Shown in pieces: positions 21,937 through 33,521 of a stretch of 64,000 bases of DNA. The stretch covers positions 33,689,047 to 33,753,046 of the forward strand of contig NC_090182.1 in the NCBI RefSeq assembly GCF_024679245.1. Reading direction: 5' to 3'. Made by a program: the position numbers and the translations under genes. The notes beneath the pieces were generated by a model, which saw only the letters and a program-made list of their open reading frames with translations, was not told where the DNA came from and searched no databases. This DNA is from Pseudorasbora parva (Eukaryota; Chordata; Actinopteri; Cypriniformes; Gobionidae). The number at the start of each line of letters is the position of its first letter. The first letter of the stretch is position 1.

Positions 21937-22390
21937 TTATCAGATATTTGTGTAAGGAATCAAGTGGGCCTTGAAGGATGATTCCTTTATTTTATTTGAA
22001 CTGATAAGGATATCAGATATTTGTGTAAGGAATCAAGTGGGCCTTGAAGGATGATTCCTTTATTTTATTTGAACTGATAAGGATATCAGATATTTGTGTA
22101 AGGAATCAAGTGGGCCTTGAAGGATGATTCTTTTATTTTATTTGAACTGATAAGGATATCAGATATTTGTGTAAGGAATCAAGTGGGCCTTGAAGGATGA
22201 TTCCTTTATTTTATTTGAACTGATAAGGATATCAGATATTTGTGTAAGGAATCAAGTGGGCCTTGAAGGATGATACCTTTATTTTATTTGAACTGATAAG
22301 GTTATCAGATATTCAACCCAAGTGGGCCTTGACGGATGGGTTTTTTTAATTTAATTTTATTTTAACTAATAAGGTTATCAGATATTGGCA
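21937..22390. repeat. 73 bp tandem repeat in the leader of the LTR element
   Basis: Units start at TATCAGATATTTGTGTAAGG. The landmark TATCAGATAT falls at 22011 and 22084, giving a 73 bp period. About five well-matched units are followed by two degenerate ones to 22390. The array lies just downstream of the primer site, where retroelements carry packaging and dimerisation signals, so amplification here may matter for RNA packaging. That role is inference. Confidence 0.9.
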
Positions 22391-25300
22391 CTTGTCAAGA
22401 GGACTTTGTACCAGTGTGGGGAAGTGCAGCAGTAATTTTAAGAGAATTCCACTGTGTTGAAGGAAGTCCAGAAGTGGGTCTTTTAAATTTATTTTTTATA
22501 AAGTAAAATTTGAACAGAAAGGATGGTTCTGAAAGAGACAGAACAGAATAGTGTATCTGTGTGGGATCCTGTGTCTTGTCTGACTGTGTCTGTGGGTAAA
22601 AATAGTGACCCCCTCCCTGGTCACTTGAGAACAGTGAATGAGAGAATGAGCCCTATAGGAACTTAAATGTGAGGTATTGAAAATAAATAAAGGAAATTAG
22701 AATATTGTTGCAAAGTATTAGTTCTGCAGAATACTGTAATATGATATATATATATAAAAATAGTAATATATATTTATTTGATAAATGTAATTATCTATTT
22801 TAATAGATGAATAAATAATAAGATTGCACGTGCTTAAAGTATTATATATTATATATGAAGACGTCTAAAAATGTCTATCTCTTTATCCCTGGGGGACAGT
22901 ATGAAAAAGTATTCCAATGCAGAGAATTATGCTTGTGTTAAAATAACTTGTGCATTGAGCTTAGTGAGAGCGAGATTGGGTGACCAAGTTTAAAGAAAAG
23001 TTTCAACATTTATAGATAATTTGCAACAATCATAGGACCTTAGAGAATGGGACTTGGTGGTTCAAATTAAACCAAAAAAGAATTCCTGTTGGTTGAGAAA
23101 AGTTTTATTTACCAGATTATTTTTATCCCAGCATGTGAATATAGAAGAATGAAAAGTATTTAGCTGTATTACACTCAGTATCATTAGGATAGATTATTGT
23201 CTTTCTTTTCTGCATACTGCAACGAAGAACTTGCTTCACTAAAAATAGAATGAAGGAACTGCTGTTGTCAACCAGTGACATTTGATAACTAGTGAAGAAA
23301 ATGGTTAGAGAATGGAATTTAGAAAAAGAGCTGATTGCTCAGATACAACTGGAATTAGAAGATATAAAAGTTTAATCTGATTCATGCAGATCTCTTGAGT
23401 GTTCAAATTTCAGATGGCTTCAATGACAGTGCCTTGACCACTGGAAGCAACGAGTGGGGAAAGGTGAAGACACGGCTGCAGAGAGTAGAAGAGAGTGGAT
23501 GATGGGCTTTTTTCAGCTCCCCTCCTGAAAGGAGAAGATGACGCTTTCCAAAAGGTCAGCATGGAAAAAGACTGATTTAATGCAGGGAAAGGTGAAACTT
23601 TCACTCGAGGCTTTCCCGAGAACAGAGACAATATCCTGACATGCAAAACTTTAACAAGATCAGTCAAAAGCTAAAATGGAGAAGAGGCTGAGAAACGACA
23701 GAGCCTAAGTTCCACTCGACAACACCAGGACTTCGCAACAGGCCTTTGAGTGACATCCGGCTGACGACACATGCAGAACAACAGCCGAGGAGCTTCAAAA
23801 GACTGATGATCTATACAGAATGAGTGACATCGATTCCCTGACGGGCGGCACAGGTGCGGCATCTACAATGATCACTCTAGAGTCTGCTTCAAATTTGTTA
23901 GTTATGATATTCACTTGATTCATCTTGATAATTCACTGGTCTCATAGCAGTTCTTTGTATTCTCTGCTAAACTAACCTTCTCTGCTTTTTCAGTATAGGC
24001 ACCAGTCCAGCCCTATGTCTGATGAAAAAAAAAGAGAAAAGAAAAACACAGTGCATTGACAGACAATGCTGGATTTGGTATAGTAAGGGCTAGAATGTTA
24101 AACATCTAGGGCTAAAAGCATAAAATATGTATTCATTGGTTAAGAAAATATAGACACGAGATGTCTCACAGAAAAATATGGTAGGTAAACTGAATGTTGG
24201 TCACTCCATCTTGTTTAGTAATTTAATCTTACTAGAGCTGGATTAAATAATAATAACTCCAAAGTCAAAAACATGAAGTCAGAATGCTGTCATCAGTGGG
24301 ATAACGAGATAAAAATATTATTGGCCAAGGATCCGTGATAATGAAGAGATCTCCAATATCATTCTTAAAGAAGCTCATGAGCAACAACAAATAATTACAG
24401 AAAATTACAAACTTAAAATGAGACGAACAAATTATTAAATGCACTTGGAAAAAAATTACAATCGGCTGTCTCAACTGCATCATAACTAGGTCTACGATCT
24501 ATTAGACTTTGTGAGAAAAAGAAAGGTTCATGTACAGGGAATGCTACAGTGCCATGTTCAGACCTTGTGGCATTCCTGGTGTTCCTCAATTAGAGCACAA
24601 CCTGTTGAAGCAGAAACAAAAATACATGATGGGGGTGTGAGTGATGGCCATGGAGTGTGAGTGGGTGATTGACAGAGAGTGTCTGAAGAGACACTAAGGC
24701 AAAAATATATTTTGCCAAAACAGCTGTATTTAAATTTAGTATGTGGGCCCACAGGGCAAATTATGCCCAATAAAACAATGACCATGGATGAATTTGGTTA
24801 AGCTTCCTGGTCAATACTTTTGTGGTAAAAAAAGAGGGAAAAATATTGCCACATTTGCGCAGCGCATAACATATCTACATTTATTTTCAGCATATCGCTA
24901 TGGAGCTGGCGGAGCGGATGCAAAAGTGTAATATTATGTAACTGTTAACTTGAGCAAAGTGGGTTGAGTGCTTTCCATATGCATCAGAAATTAGGAAAGG
25001 ATAATGAGACACAAAACAATGAAATAACTGAGTTGAATTGGCTAATTGTAAATAATAAATTTGAAACTCTTTGGGGAAAAATGGTATAAGACAAAAATGA
25101 TTATGAATAAGGGGTTTAAGCCCTGCTAGTGATGTAAGTTGAGAGCCCTAAAAGGGGACAGGACAGCGCTCAGCCTCACAAAAGCTTTTCACAGGAACAG
25201 TGGGACAGACGAGCAGATGATTATTATATGTTGTTGTCACTAACAAGAAAAGGTTTAGTCTCAATTATAGGTGACAGGAGCTCAATTCAAGGAAGGATTC

Positions 25301-27869
25301 CAGTATGATCCAACAAAAAGAACCAGTGAATGCGCATTGTGATCTCATAAGAAGAGTGTGCACTGATCACCAGAGGACACTTGAGTCCATGCTTCTCATC
25401 TTAAAATACATCAACCAGCTTCAGCATTCCCACATACCATGAAGTAGGGGACACAAGAGCGTACTAGTGACGTCTCTCCCTTACCAACGAGGGAAAGCCC
25501 ATTGCAACGGCTCGCAAAGAGTCACCCTGGTGAAGAGTTGCTCACAGAATGACCATCATCTCAACAAATGGAAAAAAGGGGATAGGCTTGACCAGAGATT
25601 CACAATGAAGGTTGCAGAGTGTTGAAAGCTCATAAGGAGCTATGCAAGGCAGAAGAATCAACCCAGAATTTCAAATGTTATGCTTTAGATCACAACAGAC
25701 GTATTAACAATTTTAAAACCCCAGTAAAAGAAGAACTGATTAAAAAAAACAAGAGATAAAACTGCAAAACAGTAGAGGTGCAGATATTGAAAAATAAGAC
25801 GGAAAAAAAGGTTGAGATGCAAAAATACTTGTAAGAGCCCCATAACTTCAAAGAATAAGAAAAAAAGATATATATTATTACTACTACTAATAATAATAAT
25901 ACAGAAGAAGAAAAACGTAAAATGCAAACTATATCACTACCGTAGATAAAAGATTGAAGTTTAGACAATAGTAGTAGCAGATATCTTTGGACTTGTGGTA
26001 AAGAATGACTTCTAGCCTCTTTGCCACTAAGAAATGAGCGCTAGAATACGGCTAACAAAGCATTGTCAATGAGAATCAGAACAACTTATAAAGGCTTACA
26101 AAGGTAGAACTAAAAGAGCTTATGAACAAGATCCTAATATAAAATAGATGACTAAATTTCAGTCTAAAGTTAAAACAAAGTTTGAATTAGGACTATAGGT
26201 ATTACCACAAATTTCAATTTCAATTCAAAAGCTTGATAGCTTGATTTAGTAAGACACTATGATACAACTAATTTGAATATTTATCAAGTAGTGCTTACTT
26301 TTTAATAAAAAGTAGGCCATTAGAAGGCAACAAAAGAGGGCCAAAAAAGATATTTGCCATTCAGATAAAGGACAAATTGTTGCAACAACCCTTTTAAACA
26401 TTCTTCGATGTGCATAGTTTATGACATCTAAGAATGTTGAGGGGGGAATAAGATATTAGATGATAAGGAAAGATTAAGGGATATTTATAAGATAAGGAAA
26501 GATTAATGGATATTTATAAGCAATGTAAGAAAATTTTCAGTCTGAACTGTGAACATTTGTGATAAAATATCGAACAAAAGCACTAAAAGTGATAAGTAAT
26601 TGATTAATGAACAAACACTTAAATTACACACAAGGGAGTTTTATAATTATGAAATAAAACATGAGCAGCTTGAACTGAGCCACTAAAGCAATCAGTCAGA
26701 CTGCATTAAACTTAAGTTAAAATTATATTTATTGTTAGTTTTTGTAATAAACAGACAAGAATTTAAACAATCTAACAAAGAACTAAGTGTATTGTGATAA
26801 CAGATGCACGACAATATTCTGGTCGTTCATCATCTAAAAATGATTTTGACTAAAAGATTGATTCTTCAGACTAAGGAATTAATAATACTTTATAAAAATA
26901 GGAATTGATCAAAAAATAAGAAAGATAGTTTACCTTGGTTTAACCAACAATTATATGGATCAAGCAAAATAAAAACAGAAAATGGCTAATTTATATTTAC
27001 TATAGTCAGGAGATTTAGAGATGATGCTTTACCTGTGCTATATAAGAACAATTACATGAAACAAATAGAATGACACGGCAAAATAGACAAGCCCTTAGTT
27101 GATTATTGGTTATTGGCAGACAAAGTTATGAATAAATTAAACAAGAGGCGTAAGAGCAGAAGTTAAAGAAAACTGGTTTAATTCTAGTGATTTGCTAAAT
27201 AAGGGATGTCTTTAAAAGTTGCAATATTAAGATTGTTCTGTATCAACATGGTTATTGTTCTGCTGTGAAATTTTCATGTTAATATCACTAATTGTCAAAG
27301 CCATGGTTAAGCACATGGAAATGCTAAGAAGTTAAGATAATGAGACAACAATTAAGAGGGCAAACAAAGTATGTTAAGATTGGTCTGATAAATCAAATTG
27401 AAATGTACAAACATCTGATGGAGATTTAAGTATATCTAATGAGGACAAAGAAGACGAATATGAGAACAATGTCTGGGTTAAGGATGTCTACATACCAAAA
27501 ATAACTTGTATTAGTATTATGCATTGATATACTCTACATAATTGTGAAAATAACTTACAAGGCTGAGCCAATTGTATGTTCATGCTTACAACAATGGTCT
27601 AGTTTTAAAGGGAGCAAAAGAATCTTTTACTCTTTTCGGAAAAAGAAAAAGAATAAAAAGGAAAAAATACACCTAAGAAAGAAAGAAAAATGTCTGAAAA
27701 GAGATGTTTGGTTCTGATGCTCATCCAGAGTGTGGTTGCATAATCTGGTCTTTGGCAATGAAGAGTGAGTGACTTAATTTAAGTCATAAGGTAGCATAAC
27801 TAAGGAAGCTAGATTTTGAAGCTACACGTTTGGAAGAAAGATACAAAATTGGGGCTTAGGTAAGCCCCA
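22391..27869. other. Interior of the LTR element, no coding gene found
   Basis: These 5.5 kb are AT-rich and broken by stops in all six frames. The longest plausible plus-strand frames are a few tens of codons (for example 25305-25439), and none shows a recognisable domain. A short purine-rich duplication (AGATAAGGAAAGATTAA) occurs at 26457 and 26493. I see no second transposon and no host gene in it. Confidence 0.7.
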
Positions 27870-27879
27870 GAGGGGGGAA
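27870..27879 (+). promoter_or_regulatory. Polypurine tract
   Basis: GAGGGGGGAA directly precedes the 3' LTR at 27880, the expected place and composition for the plus-strand primer of reverse transcription. Confidence 0.75.
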
Positions 27880-28263
27880 TGTAGAAGATTTTTATTATTG
27901 AATTTAATGTAAAATAAGCTGTATACAAGACACTATTAGTTATTGGCTGTTTGCTGAGGTTGTGTTTGCCCTGTTTTAAGTTCTTGGGGACCTTGACAAC
28001 GTGCTTGAAAATGACATGTAGAAGGTGCATGATGGACAGAAAAAGAACTGGGAATGCTGTGACATATGAGCCAGGAAACCAGCTGGAAAACTAGCTGAAG
28101 GTTGTGACCATTTTGGGAAAGCAGCTGGGTATATATGCTAGGTAAACCAAAGAACTGGAGTTGTCTCCTGCAGGGGAAACTCGGCTTTGTTAATTTGAAT
28201 AAAGTCTTTCTGAAATCAAATGATCTTTGGGAAATGATTTTTGGAAGAAGAAAATTTCCAACA
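27880..28263 (+). repeat. 3' LTR (384 bp) of the non-coding LTR element
   Basis: It has the same length as the 5' LTR and about 99.5 percent identity by eye (two substitutions in 384 bp). That implies a recent insertion, since LTRs are identical when formed. Confidence 0.92.
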
Positions 28264-29257
28264 GTTCCCAGAACTTACTCTCCTCGCGACAGCCCCTCCT
28301 TGGCCCATTCCCCTGAGGAAGGACCTTCTTTCTCAGGGACGGGGCACTCTATGGCACCCGCGTCCAGACCTCTGGAATCTTCATGTCTGATCCCTGGACG
28401 GGACGCGGAGGTTCTAGATGGACTACCACAAAGTCGTAGATACCATCTCTTCAGCTAGAGCCCCCTCTACGAGGCGCCTCTATGTACTGAAGTGGAACCT
28501 GTTCGTTGAGTGGTGCTCTTCCCGCCAGGAAGACCCCCGAAGGTGTTCGATTGGTGTTGTGCTTTCCTTCCTGCAAGACGGGTTGGAGCGAAGGCTGTCT
28601 CCCTCCACCCTCAAAGTGTACGTCGCCGCAATAGCGGCGTATCACGACGGAGTCAAAGGTAAGTCCGTCGGAAAGCACGACCTAATCGTCAGGTTCCTCA
28701 GAGGTGCGAGGAGACTAAATCCTCCTCGTTCATCCTCGATACCCTCTTGGGACTTGGCTCTAGTGCTCAGAGCACTTCAGAGCCCTCCCTTCGAGCCTTT
28801 GGAGTCCATTGAGATTAAAATCCTGTCAATGAAGACAGTGCTCTTGACTGCTTTGGCCTCGATCAAGAGGGTAGGGGACCTGCACGCACTTTCGGTCAGC
28901 GAATCGTGCCTAGAGTTCGGGCCTGGTAACTCTCACGTTGTCCTGAGACCCAGGCCCGGATACGTGCCCAAGGTTCCTACCACTCCCTTCCGGGACCAGG
29001 TGGTGAACCTGCAAGCGCTGCCTTCGGAGGAGGCAGACCCAGCCCTGGCTTTGTTGTGTCCGGTCCACGCTCTTCGCGCTTACATTGACCGGACCCAAAG
29101 CTTTCGGACCTCAGAGCAACTCTTCGTCTGTTACGGAGGCCAGCAGAAGGGAAAGGCTGTCTCCAAGCAGAGGTTAGCCCACTGGATAGTGGATGCTATA
29201 GTCTTGGCTTACCAGTCCCAAGACGTGCCTTGCCCGTTCGGTGTAAGAGAACACTGA
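28264..29257 (+). pseudogene. DIRS tyrosine recombinase, copy 3, truncated C-terminus
   Basis: After the end of the RT/RNase H frame, the recombinase reads openly from about 28418 to a TGA at 29255-29257. The core-binding part is around RAPSTRRLYVLKWN and the first catalytic arginine region is IKRVGDLHAL (about 28864). It stops directly after FGVREH, exactly at the histidine of the HxxR box that copy 4 continues as HSTRG. The HxxR arginine, the following helix and the tyrosine nucleophile are therefore absent, replaced by the element's 3' terminus within about 20 bp. This is a small internal deletion, so the protein is inactive as a recombinase. Confidence 0.85.
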
Positions 29258-29330
29258 CAATATACAGTTCTGACGTACGTCTCCGTTCCCTCCTTCAGGG
29301 AACGAGGGTTACATACGTAACCGAGATGTT
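29258..29330 (+). repeat. Right terminus of DIRS copy 3
   Basis: GACGTACGTC (29272-29281) and the palindromes GTTCCCTCCTTCAGGGAAC and GGTTACATACGTAACC precede the final GTT. The internal complementary region and spacer seen in copies 1, 2 and 4 are missing, in line with the recombinase deletion that ends here. Confidence 0.75.
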
Positions 29331-31929
29331 TTATACATTTTAAGTTTGAAGACTCCTTGGCCAAAAATGTATTCAAAATTTCAGACTTGAACTACTGATG
29401 AGTCTATTACTATGTATAGAAAGTTCAAGTTCATAGACTCTTTGGCAAAAAATAAGTTCAAAAGTTCATCCTTGAACTACTGATGAAACATTAGAAGTCA
29501 TTGGGATCTATTGGACTCAATTGGTATACATATACTGTTCAAGTTCATACTCTTTGGCAAAAAAGTAAGTTCAAAAGTTCATCCATGAACTACTGATGAA
29601 ATATACAGAGTTTTTGGTATTCATAGAAATGTCAAGTTCATAGATACCAGGGTCAGAAAAAAATAGTTCATGAAATCATGTTTGAACTTCTGAAGAAACA
29701 CCGTAGAGTCATATGTCTTTTTATACATTTTTAAGTTTGAAGACTCCTTTGCCAAAAATGTATTCAAAATTTCAGACTTGAACTACTGATGAATCTATTA
29801 CTATGTATAGAAAGTTCAAGTTCATAGACTCCTTGGCCAAAAATGTATTCAAAATTTCAGACTTGAACTACTGGTGAAATATACAGAGTCTATTGATATG
29901 CATAGACATTTCAAGTTCATAGATACCAGGGTCAGAAAAAATAGTTCAAGAAATCATGTTTGAACTTCTGAAGAATCACAGAAGAGTCATAAGTCTATTT
30001 CATCAGTAGTTCAAGGAATGAACTTTTGAACTTATTTTTTGCCAAAGAGTCTCTGAACTTGAACTTTCTATACATAGTAATAGATTATCAGTAGTTCAAG
30101 TGTGACATTTTTTATACATTTTTGGCTAAGGATTCTTCAAACTTAAAATGTATGAACAGACTTATGACTTTAAGGTGATTCTTCAGAAGTTCAAACATGA
30201 TTTCTTGAACTATTTTTTCTGACCCTGGTATTGACCCTGGTAATGTATGAACTTGACATTTCTATGCATACCAATAGACACCGTATATTTCATCAGTAGT
30301 TCAAGAATTAACTTTTGAACTTATTTTTTGCCAAAGAGTCTGTGAACTTGAACTTTCTATACATATTAATAGATTCATCAGTAGTTCAAGTCTGAAATTT
30401 TGAATACATTTTTGGCCAAGGCGTCTTCAAACTTAAAAATGTATAAAAAGACATATGACTCTACGGTGTTTCTTCAGAAGTTCAAACATGATTTCATGAA
30501 ATATTTTTTCTGACCCTGGTATCTATGAACTTGACATTTCTATGCATACCAAAAACTCTGTATATTTCATCAATGAACTTTTGAACTTATTTTATGCCAA
30601 AGAGAATGAGCTTGAACCTTTTATGTATACCAATTGAGTCGAATAGATACTAATGACTCCTAATGTTTCATCAGTAGTTCAAGGATGAAGTTTTAAACGT
30701 ATTTTTTGCCAAAGAGTCTATATGAACTTGAACTTTCTATACATAATAATAAATTCATCAGTAGTTCAAGTGTGAAATTTTGAATACATTTTTGGCCAAA
30801 GAGTCTTCAAACTTAAAATGTATAAACATACAGAGTCTATTGGTATGCATAGAAATATCAAGGTCATAGATGCCAGGGTCAGAAAAAATAGTTCAAGAAA
30901 TCATGTTTGAACTTCTGAAGAAACACCATAGAGTCATAAGTCTGTTTATACATTTTAAGTTTGAAGAATCCTTGGTCAAAAATATAGTCAAAATTTCACA
31001 CTTGAACTACTGTTTAATCTATTACTATGTATAGAAAGTTCAAGTTCATAGACTCTTTGGCAAAAAATAAGTTCAAAAGTTCATCCTTGAACTACTGGTG
31101 AAATATACAGAGTCCATTGATATGCATAGACATTTCAAGTTCATAGATACCAGGGTCAGAAAAAATAGTTCAAGAAATCATGTTTGAACTTCTGAAGAAA
31201 CACCGTAGAGTAATAAGTCGTTTTATACATTTTAAGTTTGAAGACTCCTTGGCCAAAAATGTATTCAAAATTTCAGACTTGAACTACTGATGAATCTATT
31301 ACTATGTATAGAAAGTTCAAGTTCATAGACTCCTTGTCCAAAAATGTATTCAAAATTTCAGACTTGAACTACTGGTGAAATATACGGAGTCTATTGATAC
31401 GCATAGACATTTCAAGTTCATAGATACCAGGGTCAGAAAAAATAGTTCAAGAAATCATGTTTGAACTTCTGAAGAAACACCGTAGAGTCATATGTCTTTT
31501 TATACATTTTTTAGTTTGAAGACTCTTTGGCCAAAAATGTATTCAAAATTTCACACTTGAACTACTGATGAATCTGATGGCAGGGTTAGATTTTTTTTTT
31601 TTTCGAAAAGTCACATTTGGACTTTTGATGAAACATCCATTTATATAAATTCTCTATACATATTTAAAGACTCTTTGGCTAGTAATGTTCAAAATGTAAT
31701 TCTTGTACTGCGATGAAATATTGAAGAAGTCTGTGAGTATCAACTTTAACATTCTAAACATTTATACATTCAGATATTACATTAGCCACAAAAAAGATTC
31801 CATATTTAACTACTGAACATATTCTGGTCATTTAATATCAGAAGGATTCTAGACAATAAACTGTAAAAAAAAAAAAAAAATCGTATTTGGTCAGAAATAT
31901 ACCCTCTAGGTCAAATATGAATTTCTTTC
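29331..31929. repeat. Satellite A array with inverted segment
   Basis: Plus-oriented units occupy 29331 to about 29996. From about 29997 to about 30826 the same units run in the opposite orientation (TTCATCAGTAGTTCAAG, CCAAAGAGTC, GAACTTGAACTTTCTATAC). Plus orientation resumes from about 30827. From about 31570 the repeat becomes degenerate, and it fades toward satellite B by 31930. Confidence 0.9.
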
Positions 31930-33089
31930 GAGGGCAATTCATATACAATGCATAATGCATATACAATATACTCGTTGTATATTGAAGATATTAGTGTTTG
32001 TGCATTGCATACAAAAAAAAAAAAAACTTGTGAAATGAGGAGATTAGTGCTTTTGTATTGCATTGCATAAAACTCTCGCTTTGTACCGAAAAGACAGTGC
32101 CTTTGCAATGCATAGATCTCGTGCAGTGAAGATATTAGCGCGCATAGATCTCATGCAATGAAGATATTAGCGCTTTTGCTTTATAAGAATGCGCTGTGCA
32201 ATAAAGAGATACGTGCTTTTGCATTGCATTTCATAAGAAAAAACTTGTGCAATGAGTAGATTAGTGCTTTTGCATTGCATTGCATAAAAAAATCGCTTTG
32301 CAACGAAGAGACAGTGCCTTTGCATTGCATAGAACTCGTGCATTGAAGATTTTAGCGCCTTTGCTTTCCAAATAACTATTCGCTGTGCAACGAAGAGATT
32401 AGGGCTTTTGCATTGCATTGCATTAGAAAATACTTGTGCAATGAAGAGATTGGGGCTTTTGCATTGCATTGCATAAGAAAATACTTGTGCAATGAAGAGA
32501 TTGGGGCTTTTGCATTGCATTGCATAAGAAAATACTTGTGCAATGAAGACTTTTTCATGCATTGCATACAAAAACCCTTTGTCCATTGAAGAAATTAGTG
32601 TTTTTGCAATGAATACGATAAAACTTGTGCATTGAAGAAATTAGTGTTTTTGCAGTGCATTGCATTTAAGTCGCTGTGCACTGAGATGGTGTTTTAGCAT
32701 TACATTGAATACGAAAAAACTTGTGCAATGAGATTAGTTCTTTTGCATTGCATTGCATACAAAAAACTTGCTCAGTGAGAAGATTAGTGCTTTTCCATTG
32801 CATTGCATAAAAATCTCGCTTTGCACCGAAGAGACAGTGCCTTTGCATTGCATAGATCTTGTGCAATGAGATATAAGCGCTTTTTGCTTTTCATGTAACA
32901 AGTCGCTGTGCAATGAAGAGATACGTGCTTTTGCTTTGCATTGCATAAGAAAACTAGCTGTACATTGACGATAAAGTACCTTTGCTTAGACATCGTTGGG
33001 GATTTAGGAATTAGCGCTTTTCCATTGCATATAACATTTCGCTGTGTAATAAAGATATTTGTTATTTTGCATTGCATGGCATATGAAAA
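31930..33089. repeat. Satellite B, 51 bp unit
   Basis: The unit is built around CTTTTGCATTGCATTGCATA, AGAAAATACTTGTGCAATGAAG and AGATTAGGG. GGGCTTTTG landmarks at 32402, 32453 and 32504 give a 51 bp period in the best-preserved part. Other units vary by a few bases, so the register drifts. Because 51 is a multiple of three, long repetitive open frames appear on the minus strand, but they are a by-product. Confidence 0.9.
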
Positions 33090-33092
33090 AAC

Positions 33093-33457
33093 GTCTCGGG
33101 TTACTATTGTAACCCTTGTTCCCTGAGAGGGAACGAGACACTGCGTCGTCGAGTGACGACACTCTGGGAACGCCCCCAGCGTGACGGCTCTGAAGTATGA
33201 ATGAAATCAGCCACCAATCCGATTGGTGCGACGTCATGACGTAACCGGCGACGGCGTACGCGGAAGCTATAAGAAGACGCCGCCCCAAACAACAGACAGC
33301 CTTTGCGATGAAGCGAGCGCTCTACGTGTAGGTGTGGCGATGAGACGCAGTGTCTCGTTCCCTCTCAGGGAACAAGGGTTACAATAGTAACCCGAGACGT
33401 TCCCTATATCGAGGGAACTCAACACTGCGTCGTCGAGTGACGACACTCTGGGAACGT
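33093..33457 (-). repeat. DIRS 3' module, copy 4: right terminus, inverted promoter copy, internal complementary region
   Basis: The right terminus 33092-33144 is matched by its reverse complement at 33349-33400. Directly adjoining, 33400-33457 is the exact 58-base reverse complement of the element's left end, 38358-38415. Together these form the internal complementary region, contiguous complements of both ends, thought to template circle closure in DIRS replication. Between them, about 33145-33332 is an inverted, slightly diverged copy of the 5' leader at about 38203-38386, including TGACGTCA-like and TATAAG elements. Confidence 0.9.
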
Positions 33458-33521
33458 CCATACCCACTATGCCACACCGAGACACGCCCATCCTGGTGTG
33501 AAGCTGGAACCCCAGGCACAC

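Larger units (their letters stand above)
21277..28263 (+). mobile_element. LTR retrotransposon without coding capacity (LARD-like), 6987 bp
   Basis: Two LTRs of exactly 384 bp (21277-21660 and 27880-28263) flank a 6.2 kb interior. A 4 bp duplication GTTC (21273-21276 and 28264-28267) marks the insertion into DIRS copy 3. Orientation is given by the TATA and AATAAA signals in the LTR, a primer binding site after the 5' LTR and a purine tract before the 3' LTR. The interior is AT-rich, stops occur frequently in all frames, and no gag, RT, RNase H or integrase motif was found on either strand. A 4 bp duplication is typical of several retroviruses and related elements, but the family is unknown. 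Confidence 0.88.
17033..29330 (+). mobile_element. DIRS-type retrotransposon, copy 3, split by an LTR element
   Basis: This DIRS subfamily differs from copies 1, 2 and 4, with left end GTTCCCTTTCAGTCGG and GACGTACGTC near both ends. The order is ORF1, RT/RNase H, recombinase. GTT occurs at both boundaries (17033-17035 and 29328-29330), and the uninterrupted satellite at 31213-31232 carries a single GTT at that position. A 6987 bp LTR element (21277-28263) interrupts the end of the RT/RNase H frame. Without it the DIRS body is about 5.3 kb. The recombinase is cut off before its last catalytic residues. Confidence 0.88.

Noticed and set aside
21937..22390. Possible CRISPR-like array
   Set aside because: The 73 bp units are contiguous without unique spacers, and the context is a vertebrate LTR element.
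22391..27869. Degenerate retroviral gag-pol-env in the LTR element interior
   Set aside because: I looked for RT YxDD, protease DSG, integrase DDE and zinc-knuckle patterns on both strands and found none. A profile search could still reveal remote traces.
32167..32586. Minus-strand open frame of 139 codons with repeated YAMQCKSPNLFIAQVF-like units
   Set aside because: It is a translation of the 51 bp satellite; the period is a multiple of three, so frames stay open by chance. There is no start context or independent coding signal.
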